A DNA stretch of 64,000 nucleotides from contig NC_067485.1 in the NCBI RefSeq assembly GCF_947179515.1, forward strand, positions 14,465,546 through 14,529,545, written 5' to 3'. Each line of letters opens with the position of its first letter. The stretch's first letter is position 1. Source of the stretch: Apodemus sylvaticus. Its lineage: Eukaryota; Chordata; Mammalia; Rodentia; Muridae. The translations under genes were made by a program, and so were the position numbers. This document shows, one piece after another, positions 22,646-33,260 of this stretch. The notes beneath the pieces were generated by a model. The model was not told the DNA's origin. It saw only the letters and a list, made by a program, of their open reading frames with translations, and made no database searches.

Positions 22646-22923
22646 ACCGTCTGTGCAGCTTCTACATGCATATCTTCATGGCAAGGTCTTCTTTCTTCTA
22701 ATGAACATCCTCATTCTTTGGGGAGCTTCTCTCTGACACTTAGCTGGGCCCCCAGAACAGATCTCTATTCAAGGTAGTCAGGAAACTCCAGCTGTGGCTC
22801 AGGTTCCAACACAGAAGACCTGGGATTCAGACATCCCTGGGGATGAGCACCCCTCATGCCTCATTATGTTCGAAGCTCATATCACATGGAAGAAACTGGA
22901 TTGTACCAGGACGTTTAATTTCT

Positions 22924-23333
22924 GTCTTAGTTATGGTTGCTATTGCTGTGAGGAAACACCATGAACAAAGCAACTTGGGGAGGAAAAGGTTTATTTCAGC
23001 TTACACATCTAAGACACCAGTCAGTCTATCACCAAGGGAAATCGTGTCAGAAATGCAAACAGGGCAAGAACCAGGAGACAGGAGTTGAAGTAGAGACGAT
23101 AGACTTGCCCCCAAATGACTTGCTCAGCCTGCTTTCTTATAAAAGCCAAGACCTCTACTGGAGGGGTGGCTCGACTCATAATGGGCGGGGCCCTCCCCCA
23201 TCAGTCACTAACTAAGAAAATGCTCTACAGGGTTGCTTGCAGTCCGATCTTATGGAGGCATTTTCTCACTGAGGTCCCCCGCTCTCAGATGACTATAGTT
23301 TGCATCAAGTTGGCATAAAATCTATCCAGTACA
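22924..23333 (+). mobile_element. URR1-type element (type B), near full length
   Basis: From 'gtcttagttatggttgctat' to 'caagttggcataaaatctat' and 'ccagtaca'. This is the most complete forward copy of this subtype in the window. Confidence 0.87.
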
Positions 23334-23436
23334 ATTTATATCCTAAATCTTTCCATGATGCCAATATCCCAGGGTGCATAGGTATGTCTGAGTTCTCAGG
23401 ATGTACAGAGAATTGAAGTGGAAACTTAAGGGTTCT

Positions 23437-24331
23437 TTGGAAAGTCAGTTGTGTTGGGTGGTGTTTTGCTGTAGCAAATGCCGTGGAGGAATGTTTTGCT
23501 GAATCAGACACAGGTGGAAGGCTAAGGCAGACTCATGAAGGAACGCTTCACTGAAGCAGACACAGGACAGAGGATGTTCTACTAAAGCAAGAACGTGAAA
23601 GGACGCGTGATGAAAGATTGTTCAATAACAGCACACATGTATTGGTCTACCTTAGATGTGTTGTTGAGCTCCATTTGTCGGGACTCCATAGAGAGAAATG
23701 TGCCAAAAAAACCCAAACCAAACCAAACAAACTAACAATAACAACAAAAAACTCCTAGTGGTGTGCTGCAGTTTCTTGCCCCTTCTGAGGACTCAGGCAA
23801 ATTATTAGAGTGATGTCATCTGAGACAGACTCATGAGGAATTTTGCTAAGATTCATGCTGAGGCAAGGCACAAAGTAAGACCAGGGGAGGACGCCTGATG
23901 CTTGGGAAGAGTATAAAAAGGACTCAGTGGATGGGAACTAGCTCAGCTTGCCTGTAGAGCTAGCTGGGCAATGCCTCACTGAATAAGGCACAGCTGAGAA
24001 ATTCTCCTGTTCCCTCATGCTGAATTGTGCTGAGGCTGAGGCCTGGCTGTCTTTGCTAGATAGTGCCACCACTGCTGATTCCTGTTTGCTAGCCTGACTC
24101 TACTGAACCGGACTGCTGGTGTACCTGTGAGGTGTTTGCGAGTGGCCTGAGCTGCCACTGCCTGCCAACCTGTGAACTGAACTGCCAATTTCCTAACAAC
24201 GCAGATAGACTTTGCTCCAAAGAACCTTTCTAAACAGGTTCACATCCCTCTATCCTTTCTTTTCCACTTTTTCTGGTGGATGGTGGGCTACAAGGGAGGT
24301 TAAAGCATTTAAGAACTATCATTAAAAATAG
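23437..24331 (+). mobile_element. RMER1-type rodent interspersed repeat
   Basis: Recurring phrases such as 'gaagcagacacaggac', 'gtgatgtcatctgagac', 'gaagagtataaaaaggactc', 'cctgtttgctagcctgactc' and 'tcctttcttttccac' match the roughly 1-kb RMER1 family as recalled. A TATA-like 'tataaaaa' is internal. The classification is from recognition. Confidence 0.6.
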
Positions 24332-24617
24332 GTTTTGGAAAATTAAAGTTACAGAAAATGGTTCTTTGGGGTTTCTGATGCATCTTAGAAAGAACTCTCT
24401 GCTCTCTTATCCACTAAGCATCACTATTTATATGATCATTTCCACTGCCCCATTAGGTAACAATCACCTCTGGGGATGCTTGTTGGCTTCCAGAAGTTCA
24501 CAGCTCAGAAGCACTGACACAAAATCCTTGTACAATCAGGCACCAGACCTGATAGGTCTTCTGTCTACCCCCTGAGAGGTCTCTGGTTCAGCTTTTACAA
24601 AATGTCTATTAAGAAGT
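24332..24617. other. Unassigned sequence
   Basis: About 285 bp. It may be more of the preceding RMER1-type repeat; nothing else is recognised. Confidence 0.3.
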
Positions 24618-24727
24618 GAGCACTTCTGGAGGTGGGGGGATGGGATATGGAGTTTCTGAAAGGGAGATCTGGAAAGGGGAAAACATTTGAAATGTAAATT
24701 AATAAAATATCCAATTAAAAAAGAATG
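24618..24727 (+). mobile_element. L1 3' terminus, severely 5' truncated
   Basis: 'aaaacatttgaaatgtaaat' and 'aataaaatatccaattaaaa' are the terminal bases of mouse L1. The purine tract that follows probably grew from its A-rich tail. Confidence 0.85.
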
Positions 24728-24737
24728 TTAAAACAAA

Positions 24738-25015
24738 GAAGAAGAAGAAGAAAAAGAAGAAGAAGAAGAAAAGAGGTGAAAGAGGAAGAAGAAGAAGAAG
24801 AAGAAGAAGAAGAAGAAGAAGAAGAAGAAGAAGAAGAAAAGAGGTGGAAGAGGAAGAAGAAGAAGAAGAAAAAGAAGAAGAAGAAGAAGAAGAAGAAGAA
24901 GAAGAAGAAGAAGAAGAAGAAGAAGAAGAAGAAAAGAGGTGGAAGAGGAAGAGGAAGAGGAAGAGGGAGGAGGAGGAGGAGGAGGAGGAGGAGGAGGAGG
25001 AGGAGGAGGAGGAGA
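24738..25015. repeat. (GAA)n/(GGA)n polypurine tract, about 280 bp
   Basis: An almost perfectly strand-asymmetric purine tract: GAA repeats broken three times by 'aaaagaggtggaagagg'-type units (about 24,768, 24,837 and 24,931), ending in about 50 bp of GGA. Lys/Glu/Arg and Ser/Phe/Leu homopolymer ORFs here are artefacts. Confidence 0.97.
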
Positions 25016-25112
25016 CCCAGCACAGCAACCTTGACAAAGCCCCTTACAAACAGCTGTGCTTTGACTTAGCAAGGGGCCTGACAAGCTGTCTCAAAATTCA
25101 GCTTCTATATCT

Positions 25113-25470
25113 AACTCCATCTTGGTCGCTTTGTGATAAGACACCACAACCAGGGCAAATTATGAAACAGTTTTATTGGGACTTACCGTTTCAGAGGGTG
25201 AGTCCCAGACCATCCTGTCAGGAAGCATGGCAGCTGGCAGGCATGGCGCTGGCTCAGCAGCTCAGAACCCACATCCTGATCCTCCAGCATTCGACAGAGC
25301 CCAGTGAGAATGGCATGAACATTTGCAACCTCAAAGCCCATCCCCAGTGACATACCTCCTGCAACAAGACCACACCTCCTAATCCTTCCCAAATAGTGCT
25401 ACAACCAATACACCAAATATTCAAATATATATGAGCCTATGGGGGCCATTCCCATTCAAACCATCTCAGA
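25113..25470 (+). mobile_element. URR1-type hAT-like element (another subtype)
   Basis: 'caacctcaaagcccatcccc', 'accacacctcctaatccttc' and 'gagcctatgggggccattcc' are typical 3' landmarks. The 5' end is 'gtgataagacaccacaacc'. Confidence 0.82.
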
Positions 25471-25691
25471 CCCTGGCTTGCAGCAGAATCCACTGAGTTC
25501 AGCTTAGATTTGAGGACTAACCAAGAGATGCAAACGGAAGCTGCTAGCCAGCACTGGTAGAGAATTGTACTGCCCACTATTAGCCTGGAAAAAAAGCCTC
25601 TTAATTAAATATTTGCCATACAGGTTCTACTGGACTTGCAGCATTAGGAGCTGAAGGAAAAAAAAAAACCCTAAGACAAAACATTTTCTGT
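25471..25691. other. Unassigned sequence
   Basis: A short spacer with nothing recognised. Confidence 0.3.
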
Positions 25692-25867
25692 CAAAGGCTG
25701 GAAAGATGACTCAGCAGTGAGAGCTCTCGCTATTCTGCAGGAGGCCCTGATTTCAGATCCCAGCACCCTCGTGGTGGCCCCAAACCAACTCCAATTCCAG
25801 GAGGCTTGACACCCTCTTCTAGCCACATATGGCACAGACATATATTCATGTAAAATACTCATAAAAT
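25692..25867 (+). mobile_element. B3 SINE
   Basis: 'aaggctggaaagatgactc' to 'ccctcttctagccacatatg' and its tail. The tail was the target of the adjacent B1 insertion. Confidence 0.85.
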
Positions 25868-26028
25868 CCTGGGCAGTGGTGGTGCACTCCTTTAATCCCA
25901 GCACTTGGGAGGCAGAGGCAGAGGCAGGTGGATTTCTGAGTTTGAGGCCAGCCTGGTTTACAGAGTGAGTTCTAGGACAGCCAGGGCTACAGAGAAACCC
26001 TGTCTCAAAAAAACCAAAAAAAAAAAAA
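25868..26028 (+). mobile_element. B1 SINE, Mus-type, full length
   Basis: Complete B1 from 'cctgggcagtggtggtgcac' through 'gatttctgagtttgaggcc' to a poly-A tail. It is flanked by a perfect 14-bp direct repeat 'aatactcataaaat' (25,854-25,867 and 26,029-26,042), the target-site duplication. This is one of the better-preserved SINEs here. Confidence 0.95.
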
Positions 26029-26179
26029 AATACTCATAAAATAGATCATTAAAAAAACCCTGAGGTCAATTTTGTGGTTTGAGTGTGACGTGTCCCTCAC
26101 AGACTCCTGTGTTGAATGCTTGGTTCCCAGTGTGTGGGTCTACTGGGGAGAAGAAGTGGGTCACTGGGTGTGTGGGGTA

Positions 26180-26758
26180 GTTTACGTGACTTTGACATAA
26201 GAGAGACACATGACTGGTCAGAGAAAATATCCTAGGAAGCTAGGTGTGGTGACACACACCTTTCATCCCAGCACTTGGGAGGCAGAGACAGATGAATCTC
26301 TGTCAGTTCCAGGTCAGCCTGGTCTGTAAATAGAGTCCAGGACAGCCAGGTCCTGTTTACACTGAGAAACTCTGTCTCATAAAACAAAAAGTAAAAAAAC
26401 ATAAGAAAAATGCCTCCCTAAAACTGGTCTACCAGCAAGTCAATGATGCATTCTCTTGATTGATGATTGGTGATTGATTTGGGAAAGCCCATTCCACTGT
26501 TGGCAGTGCCAACTCTGGGCAAGTGGTCCTGGGTGCTCTAAAATTGCAAGCCGAATAAGCCATGGGGAGCAGTCCAGTAAGCAGCCCCCCTCCGTGGCCT
26601 CTGCATCAGCTCCTGCCTCCAGGGTCCTGCCTTGAGTTCCCACCCTGATTTTCTTCAGTGACAGACTGTGATTGGGATATGTATGATAAGAAAAACCCTT
26701 TCCTCCCCAAGTTTCTTTTGCATTCCATGGTTATCACAGCAATAAAACCCTAACTACC
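26180..26758 (-). mobile_element. URR1-type element (type B), itself interrupted by B1
   Basis: Left part 26,180-26,238 ('actttgacataagagagac') and right part about 26,400-26,758 ('aaaatgcctccctaaaact' to 'aataaaaccctaac'). It lies within the older repeat at 26,070-26,968. Confidence 0.78.
26239..26399 (+). mobile_element. B1 SINE (innermost of the nest)
   Basis: 'gctaggtgtggtgacacac' through 'cccagcacttgggaggcaga' to 'actctgtctcataaaac'. It splits the URR1-type copy. Confidence 0.9.
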
Positions 26759-26968
26759 ACTCGAGTGTCTTGAGGCTCTATACCTGGCCCCACAGCCTTT
26801 TAACCGAATGACTGCAATGTGACCAACCATTTCACGCTCTCTCCACCACACCTTTCCCATCATGATAGAATGTACTTGTTTAAACTGTGAGCCCCAATAA
26901 GCCCTTTCTCCCTTCAGTTGCTTCCTGTCAGGTTTTGTCACAGCGATGAGAAAGGCAATGAGAACTGA

Positions 26969-27442
26969 TTGGAATCATCTACATCACTTTTACCTTCTTC
27001 CCTGTTGCAGATAGCATACCTTCTCCTTTCCCCTTCAGTTACCTCAGGTCAGAGGAAGTGTATGGATTGTGCGGTCCTACTGAATGATGCCATCAGACTC
27101 AAAAGCTTCCTTCTTTGTGAACAGAGACACAAAAATAAAACTTATTGAGATATGATATATTCTATAGTACAGACATCTTTTTTTTTCTGTTCCAACTTCT
27201 TTGTATTTAGAGAAAATTAATCATGAGTTGACTTACATGTTCTTTATTCTCTAATTCTTCATATTCTTTAATTATATTCTTTAATTGTTATATTCTTTCA
27301 TTGTTTTCCTCAAGGCTCATTGACTTAAAATCTCTTTTCTACATCAATAGCATTTAATTCTATAAGATACATTATAGAAGACATGAGATGCTATAAAGCG
27401 ATAAATCTCAAGATAAGTAGAGACAGACCTCATTCATTTGGT
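26969..27442. other. AT-rich unassigned sequence
   Basis: About 470 bp. 'tattctttaatt'-type motifs recur at 27,255-27,300; no repeat family is recognised. Confidence 0.35.
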
Positions 27443-27788
27443 GGCTGTGTGTGTGTGTGTGTGTGTTGGTATCTGTGCACACATATGTGCCTGTGTGTGG
27501 ACGCCATAGATCAACTTCAAGCACCTTCCTTAATTAGTCTGTATTGTATTCTTTGACACAGAATCTCACTGAACTTGGGCTCAGCAATTTGCCTGGGCCA
27601 GCTAGCCAATGAGCTTCAGGGATCAACCTGTCTCCACCCTCACCACACTTCCATTAGTGGTGTTACAGATGTGCGCTGTCACACTGCTACATCCGGCTCT
27701 TACATGGGTCTGGAGATCTGAACCCAGGCAGGCCCCCCTGTTAGCATGGCAGGCATTGTGCCTACCCTGCCATCTCCCCAGCCCCAAG
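27443..27788 (-). mobile_element. B4A SINE with TG tail
   Basis: (TG)n at about 27,447-27,466, then the reversed B1-like arm ('acagaatctcactgaacttg') and reversed ID head ending 'ccatctccccagcccc'. Confidence 0.82.
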
Positions 27789-28344
27789 TGGTGGATTCTT
27801 TTTTTTTTTTTTTTGATATTTTAATTACAAATTCTCTTAACCAGACAATATCTCCCAGGACAAGTAGTGCCATATTCCCAGTCTTATGAGAAGATTTTAG
27901 ACTAACCCATGCCAGAGGTGACTGCTTTAGTAGAATCCTGGAAGTCCCTCTGCTTTCAAATGCAATCTGAAGTGGCCAAAGATGTTTCTTGCCAGTACAG
28001 CCACACGACGAAAGTGTCAGTTTGCAAGGTGTTAAGAAAAAGACAGTGTGGGAGGACTTGGGAATAATAACTTTGTTTGTTTGTTTGTTTCAAGAGAACA
28101 TGGAGGTTCGAGCATCTCTTGAGTGGTCCCATCACTCTCCATGGTTGCTGGGCAACCATGAACCCCATCTTCCTGGAACCCAATTTATCCTCCCGGCCCA
28201 CGTTGACTGTTTTCTTGTTCTCTGAACCCTGGTGTCTCAGCCTCACCTGTGTCTTGCCTTCTTGGATCACTGCTGTTACTGCACATATCCTCAGTCAAGG
28301 CTGTTCCCAGACCCGCCACACCACAGTCCAGACCACTGCCCAGT
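27789..28344. other. Unassigned sequence with a perfect palindromic X-box-like site
   Basis: About 550 bp without a recognised transposon. A T-run lies at 27,799-27,814 and the palindrome at 28,140-28,160. Confidence 0.35.
28140..28160. promoter_or_regulatory. Perfect inverted repeat resembling an RFX X-box
   Basis: CATGGTTGC and GCAACCATG arms (9 bp each) flank TGG. The core GTTGCTGGGCAAC is one base off the RFX-family X-box consensus. Regulatory use is inference. Confidence 0.4.
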
Positions 28345-28401
28345 ACTTGTATTAGATGCTTTTTGCATTGCTCTGACAAAACACCTAAGAAGAGCAACTT
28401 A

Positions 28402-28440
<39 letters not shown>

Positions 28441-28715
28441 GGGGGGGGGGTAACTTATTTAGACTCAGCGTTTAAGAATGGTCAGAATTTATCATTCTGG
28501 GGAAGCCACAATAGCAGGTACCTGTGTAGTCAGGAAGCAGGAAGTAGATAGGAAGTGATGCAGGGCTTAAACTTCAAGGGCCACTCCTAATGATCCCCTT
28601 CCTCCAGCTAGGTTCTACCTCCTGATTCTACAACTTTCCATAGCAGCACCAGATGCTAGAGACCAGGTATTCAACCATGGGAAGTTATGGAGGCCAGTTC
28701 ACAGTCAATATAGCA
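28345..28715 (+). mobile_element. URR1-type element with an internal TG repeat
   Basis: An old copy: 'attgctctgacaaaacacc' at the 5' end, a (TG)n/G-run insertion (28,404-28,450), and a 'tatggaggccagttcac' 3' end. Confidence 0.6.
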
Positions 28716-29019
28716 GTAGTACCTCGTCTCCTAGGGACTCTGTTGCCTCCAGACCCTACTGGTTCTGGGAACTAAAATGTGCCTGTGCCCTGCTTCTTGG
28801 GACTTGAGTGTCTAGAGTAATCCTCCCTCACAGGAGATAGCTCAGCATTGTACCCTGCTCCCATGGGCAGAACCTCAGCTCCATGCTACCCTGTCCCCAA
28901 CCACTGGGTGTTCCTCAGGGCAACAACTGTGCCGTGGTCAGAGAGCTTCATCCACCCGTGTCTCAGTGTTGGGGATTTGATTTGTGCTTACAGGGGAATT
29001 CACACATCTGCTGCTGGTC
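28716..29019. other. Unassigned sequence
   Basis: About 300 bp without recognised features. Confidence 0.3.
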
Positions 29020-29345
29020 CCTGCCAACAGTTGGTTTTTGACTGATCAATAAAGAGCCAATGGCCAATGGCTGGGGAGGGGGTTAGAGGTGGGACTTTGA
29101 GGTAACACAAGAGAGAAGGAGCAGAATCGCCATGATGGAGAAGCAGAGAGGTCAGACTTAAGAGCCCATGGACATGTAAGAATCTGGGAAAGTGGCCCCA
29201 GGCATCACTCCCCCAACTGGGTCTGGGGTAGCAGAGATGAAATATAGATTTAACATGTATCGACTCAGAAATATTGGAGGGGATTGTGTTACCCACACGA
29301 AGGTTCAGGAGCAGCCCAGCCATTAAGCTTGAAAGGCATATTAAA
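29020..29345 (+). mobile_element. LTR-like sequence
   Basis: 'caataaagagccaatggcca' combines AATAAA with a double CCAAT, followed by a purine-rich 'gagagaaggagcagaatcgc' section. A solo LTR is the best guess; termini and family are not fixed. Confidence 0.4.
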
Positions 29346-29367
29346 ATATTAAAAACTATACTGCTCG

Positions 29368-29402
29368 CATACGTGTGTGTGTGTGTGTGTGTGTGTGTGT
29401 CT
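29368..29402. repeat. (TG)n microsatellite
   Basis: TG dinucleotides after 'gctcgcatacg'. Confidence 0.95.
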
Positions 29403-29684
29403 TTTCATTCAAGAATCCAGAGAACTCTGGTACATGGTGATCACCCATCAGGAACTCCTTGCAGATTAACAATATTCTGTAACATCCCAAGTCCCAGGCT
29501 CTCAGGTGTTTCACCAGACCCTGAGTGCAGGACGCTGGCTCTAGAGCATCTTTACGCACCTGTGCTCTGGGCCTGCTGTTAGCTGTGAAGTATGCATGAC
29601 TGCAAACTCATTGTTTGGCATTGCATTATTGGGAGTGATTGGAGGACAAATCCCTTCTAAGTCAAGAGAATTATATTTTCATTA

Positions 29685-29685
<1 letters not shown>

Positions 29686-29736
<51 letters not shown>

Positions 29737-29968
29737 CGGTGCGCTAGAGATTAATACTAGGTGTCTTCCTCGGTTGTTCTCTGCCTTGTCTTCTGAGAAC
29801 AGGTCTCTCACTGAACCTGGAACTCACTGATTCAGACAGTCTGTCTCTGCCCACTTGATAACCCCCGAACTGCGGGTACAGGCGCAGGCCACCATGCCTG
29901 CTTACGTGAATGCAGGGTATTTTAACTCAGATCCTCATTCTTGTACAGCCACCTCCACCTGGATCACT
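29686..29968 (-). mobile_element. B4A SINE with long TG tail
   Basis: (TG)n at 29,688-29,735 followed by reversed B4A ('actaggtgtcttcctcgg', 'gaacctggaactcactgatt', 'caggccaccatgcctgc'). Confidence 0.85.
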
Positions 29969-30837
29969 ACCTTGTCCAGTGTTGTGTTTTAGGAGAAGAA
30001 CTCAGTATCACAACTACCTGTTGCATGTTTGAAAGTCTATGCTAGCATCCTAGTCCTTCCCAACCTCCTCCCCTCCCCTCAGCTTCACCCAGATCACAGG
30101 CTCCCCTCCCCTCAGCTACTCATTCTCCTCATAACTCTGATATTCTTGATATGAGCATCTCCACCTCTTGTCTATCCTCTGCTTCTCCCAGAATGCTCTC
30201 TCTATTCCCCCTCCCCTGCTGTTCTTCTCTCTCATACAGAGAGCCTTGGCCAGGTCCAGTCTGCTGGCCATGTTCAGTCTATTTCTTTCTCTCTCTGCTC
30301 TGAACTCTTTCAGATACCTCTAGAACAAAATGAAGGAGTGTAAAGGAAATAACGCGTGCGCATAGAAACCTTTCCTGTAACCATACCATGGAGCAGTTAG
30401 TCATGTTGTCAGTTTATACACTGAGAGCTCTTCTGGAAATGCCAGCCTTAGAAGAGACTAAGGTAGTTCTCATGAGACCATGTTAGTTCTCAGGAGATAG
30501 CTGTAAAAAGAACAAGATTAAGCATTCCCCGCTCACTGACTTCTTTTGCAATGAGACTCTTTCTCTTACATTGCAATGGGATGTCATCTGCCTTGGAGTC
30601 CTTCTAAGGTTATGCTGATGCCAGCCCTGTGCCCTTGAACCTACAGAGTATGAGATAAGTGGTTCCCTTCTTTCTGATTGTGAACTTCTTAGCTTCAGGC
30701 ATTATGTCCTAGTAACCAAGAACAGAATATCTGGTCTCCAAATGAATACAGTCTAAACAGGTGTGTGTTATGGCATATTATTATCTGTCAAAAAATAAAG
30801 ACAAAAGAAAAATAACTTAAAACAACAAGAGATCAGC
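29969..30837. other. Unassigned block, part possibly LTR-derived
   Basis: About 870 bp. The pyrimidine-rich stretch 30,050-30,310 may be old ERV sequence, but no family is assigned. Confidence 0.3.
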
Positions 30838-31042
30838 AAACCTCCTCTAAAAGTAACCTCATGAGAGAAATTTTGTAAGCCAGGAAAGATGGGAATGGTG
30901 TATCTACAGTGGTGAAAGGAAACCGATAGCAAAAGCTTCTCATCCATGAGTATTATACCCAGCTAAAGTGGCCTTCAGAAATGAATGTGTTAGGAAATCT
31001 TCCCCCAGATGACCAGCAGCTAAGAAAATCAATTTTGACTTA
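30838..31042 (+). mobile_element. Ancient L1 fragment
   Basis: 'gccaggaaagatgggaatgg', 'tattatacccagctaaagtg' and 'gccttcagaaatgaatgtg' are typical of an old mammalian L1 untranslated segment. It lies just upstream of the ORF2 fossil and may belong to the same insertion. Confidence 0.6.
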
Positions 31043-31043
31043 A

Positions 31044-31146
31044 GAGAGGTTTGGGAGGTGACTTAGAATAAGTGCTTGACTAATATAAAAGGCCCTGGGG
31101 CCAATCCCAGCACTGGGGACACACACACAGACACACACACACACAA
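31044..31146 (+). mobile_element. ID-like SINE with CA tail
   Basis: 'ggaggtgacttagaataagt' and 'ggggccaatcccagcactgg' resemble an ID element. It ends in a CA-rich tract. Confidence 0.65.
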
Positions 31147-31225
31147 ATGAAACAGCAAGAATAATACTTTTTTTAAAGAATGGGTTTTTGATATAAGAAT
31201 ATGCTTCCTACAAGAAACCCATGGT

Positions 31226-31522
31226 AGATTTTTTTTTAATGTGTGTGGTATCTGTCCATGTGTGTTTGCATGTGTGTATGTAAGGAAGCCAGAGGTTGTT
31301 AGGAATATCACTTTTCATTAAGGCAGAGATTCTCACTTGAGACCAAAACTTGCCTATATGGCTAGTCTAGTTTGCCAGTTTGCTGTAGGAGCCTCACCCC
31401 CATCCTCCAAGCACTGGAATTACAGAGAGACTTTCACACCCACCCAACCTTTGTGTGGGTACTGGAGACCTTCATGGTGTCCAATAAGCACGTTAGCCAC
31501 TGAGCCATCTCCCGAGCCCAGG
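31226..31522 (-). mobile_element. B4A SINE inserted in the L1 fossil
   Basis: 'gtaaggaagccagaggttg', 'caagcactggaattacagag' and 'gccactgagccatctccc' in reverse orientation. Confidence 0.78.
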
Positions 31523-31847
31523 AAAGCCACATTAGCTTTGAGGACACAGCCCGGGGGTGTCAAAGATAAAAGATTCCCCCCCTCAATGCAAATGGTTACA
31601 AGGAAAGGTAAGAATCCTTCAAGTCAAAACTGTCAGGAGACAAATTGTCATTATTTAATGATACACTAGGCAAGTCTTGAAGAAAATTATAAATACCTGC
31701 ATACCCAGTTTTGGAGCAAGCAAACACACAAGGCAAACGTTAATGGGTCTGAAGAAACATGGCAGTGTGAAATAGGAGACTCCACGGTAGAGAGGTCATG
31801 TAGGCAGAAAATTAATGAGGAGATGCTGGACCCCTGTTGTGCTTTTT

Positions 31848-31992
31848 TTTTATTATTATTTTAAAGGTCTGTTTTCTTTCTACTTACGTGAACATGTGTA
31901 TTTCCCTGGAGCTGGAGTTACGGACTAGAATGTGAGTCCAGTCCTGTAGGGCAAGCAGCCTTAAACTCTAAGGCATCTCTGCAGCCTACAAA
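31848..31992 (-). mobile_element. B3 SINE, diverged
   Basis: 'cctggagctggagttacgga' and 'ctctaaggcatctctgcag' in reverse B3 order. Confidence 0.65.
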
Positions 31993-31999
31993 TTTTTTA

Positions 32000-32182
32000 T
32001 CACATTTTTTTTTATGTTGTATATGCATGCATGCATATGCATGCCATGGCTCATGTGCAGGAGACAGAAGACAACTTTCAGGAGTTAGTTTCTGCCTCTG
32101 TCACGTGGATCTCAAGGTCTGAACTCAAGTCATGAGTCTTGGCAACTGGTACCTTCACCTTCTGAGTCACCTTGCAGGCCCC
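32000..32182 (-). mobile_element. RSINE1/B4-type SINE
   Basis: 'gcatgcatgcatatgcatgc', 'agaagacaactttcaggag' and 'ctgagtcaccttgcaggcc'. Confidence 0.72.
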
Positions 32183-32810
32183 TTGTGTTGCACTTTAAAC
32201 CAAACAGTCGTAATTGGCATGCCCAGAACATTCTGTGCTGCAGCAGAGAATGCACTCTTCCCAAACACATGGAATATTCTCCTATGTTTTAAAACCATAA
32301 AACATCATGTTTTATTTAAGCAAATCTTTTAGGAAGGGAAACACTCACATTCTGTTTTTGTTGAAAAGGCTGGCTGGCTTGTGAGTGCCCAGTAGTTTAA
32401 GTATCAAGAGAAAATTCTTCTTCATTATATCAGTCATTTAAAAAAAACATAACTGGTATTAAAATCAGTGGGGAAAACCTAAAAGATTTTCCAGCAAGAT
32501 CCAGTCCAAGATGAAGCTGCCCACTCCTGTCGTATCTATCCAGCATAGGACAGGAAGCCCTAGATGGCAGAATCCACCAAACAAAATGGATAAGCCAGTA
32601 AAACAAAAACAAAAACAAAAACAAGGCATTTAAGCCACAAAAGAAATATAAAGAGCATCTCTACTTGCATATGAGTATGGTGGCCACTCCCCCAAAGAGC
32701 CCACCAAGAGCAAGACCCTCTTAACAACTAGGAAATGAACTCAGCAAAACTAAGAGAACAAATCAACGCAGGAAAGCCAGTGTCACTTTTTATAAACTGT
32801 GTGCAATACT

Positions 32811-32900
32811 TGTGTGTGTGTGTGTGTGAGAGAGGGGGGGGGGAGATAGAGAAGAGAGAGAAGAGAGAAAGAGAGGAGAGAGAGAGGGGAGAGAGGAATA
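32811..32900. repeat. (TG)n-(GA)n compound simple repeat
   Basis: 'tgtgtgtgtg' passes into a G-run and 'gagagagaagagagagaa' units. It sits inside the L1 fossil. Confidence 0.95.
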
Positions 32901-32959
32901 TTTAAATGCTTGCTTGTTTACTGATTTAAGCTTTTTCTGTTGTATGGTGGGTTATTAGA

Positions 32960-33100
32960 AAGTCCAAAGACATCCTTTGTTTGAGAGGTGGTCCATGATC
33001 TTGTTATGTTGCCCAAGCTAGCCTTGGGTTCCTGGGTTCAAATACTACTCCTGCTTCTGAGCGCGCTGAGGCCCCAAGACATGTGCCACCATGCCTGAGT
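32960..33100 (-). mobile_element. Old B1-family SINE
   Basis: 'gatcttgttatgttgcccaa' and 'acatgtgccaccatgcctg' in reverse orientation. Confidence 0.78.
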
Positions 33101-33260
33101 CCCAGTAAGACTGTTAACAAAAATAGAAATAACTAAGGAAATTCCTATGGAATTGCAACAGACACAGACTAGCAAAAGTAGTTCTGAGGAAGAGAGGCCA
33201 GTTGGAAGACTCACCCTTACTGATTTAAAATTATATTAGGAAGCTAGGATTATCAAGGGG

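Larger units (their letters stand above)
26070..26968 (+). mobile_element. Old hAT-like repeat split by nested insertions
   Basis: The left part (26,070-26,178: 'gtggtttgagtgtgacgtgt' to 'gaagtgggtcactgggtg') and right part (26,760-26,968: 'cttgaggctctatacctggc' to 'gtcacagcgatgagaaagg') read as one repeat whose middle was interrupted by another transposon. Confidence 0.65.
31160..33260 (+). pseudogene. Ancient L1 ORF2 fossil, broken by SINEs
   Basis: Fragments appear in the correct 5'-3' order for L1 ORF2. 31,160-31,212 and 31,530-31,800 resemble the endonuclease region ('aagtcaaaactgtcaggaga', 'attataaatacctgcatacc', 'aataggagactcc'). 32,190-32,345 continues it ('acatggaatattctcctatg'). 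32,395-32,805 resembles the reverse-transcriptase region ('atcagtggggaaaacctaaa', 'aaatgaactcagcaaaacta'). 33,105-33,260 follows ('attcctatggaattgcaac'). B4A, B3, RSINE1 and B1 copies plus deletions separate them. There is no open frame. This is far older than the L1 3' ends elsewhere in the window. Confidence 0.75.

Noticed and set aside
24699..25350. Long Glu/Lys/Arg or Ser/Leu/Phe homopolymer ORFs.
   Set aside because: They are translations of the GAA/GGA simple repeat.
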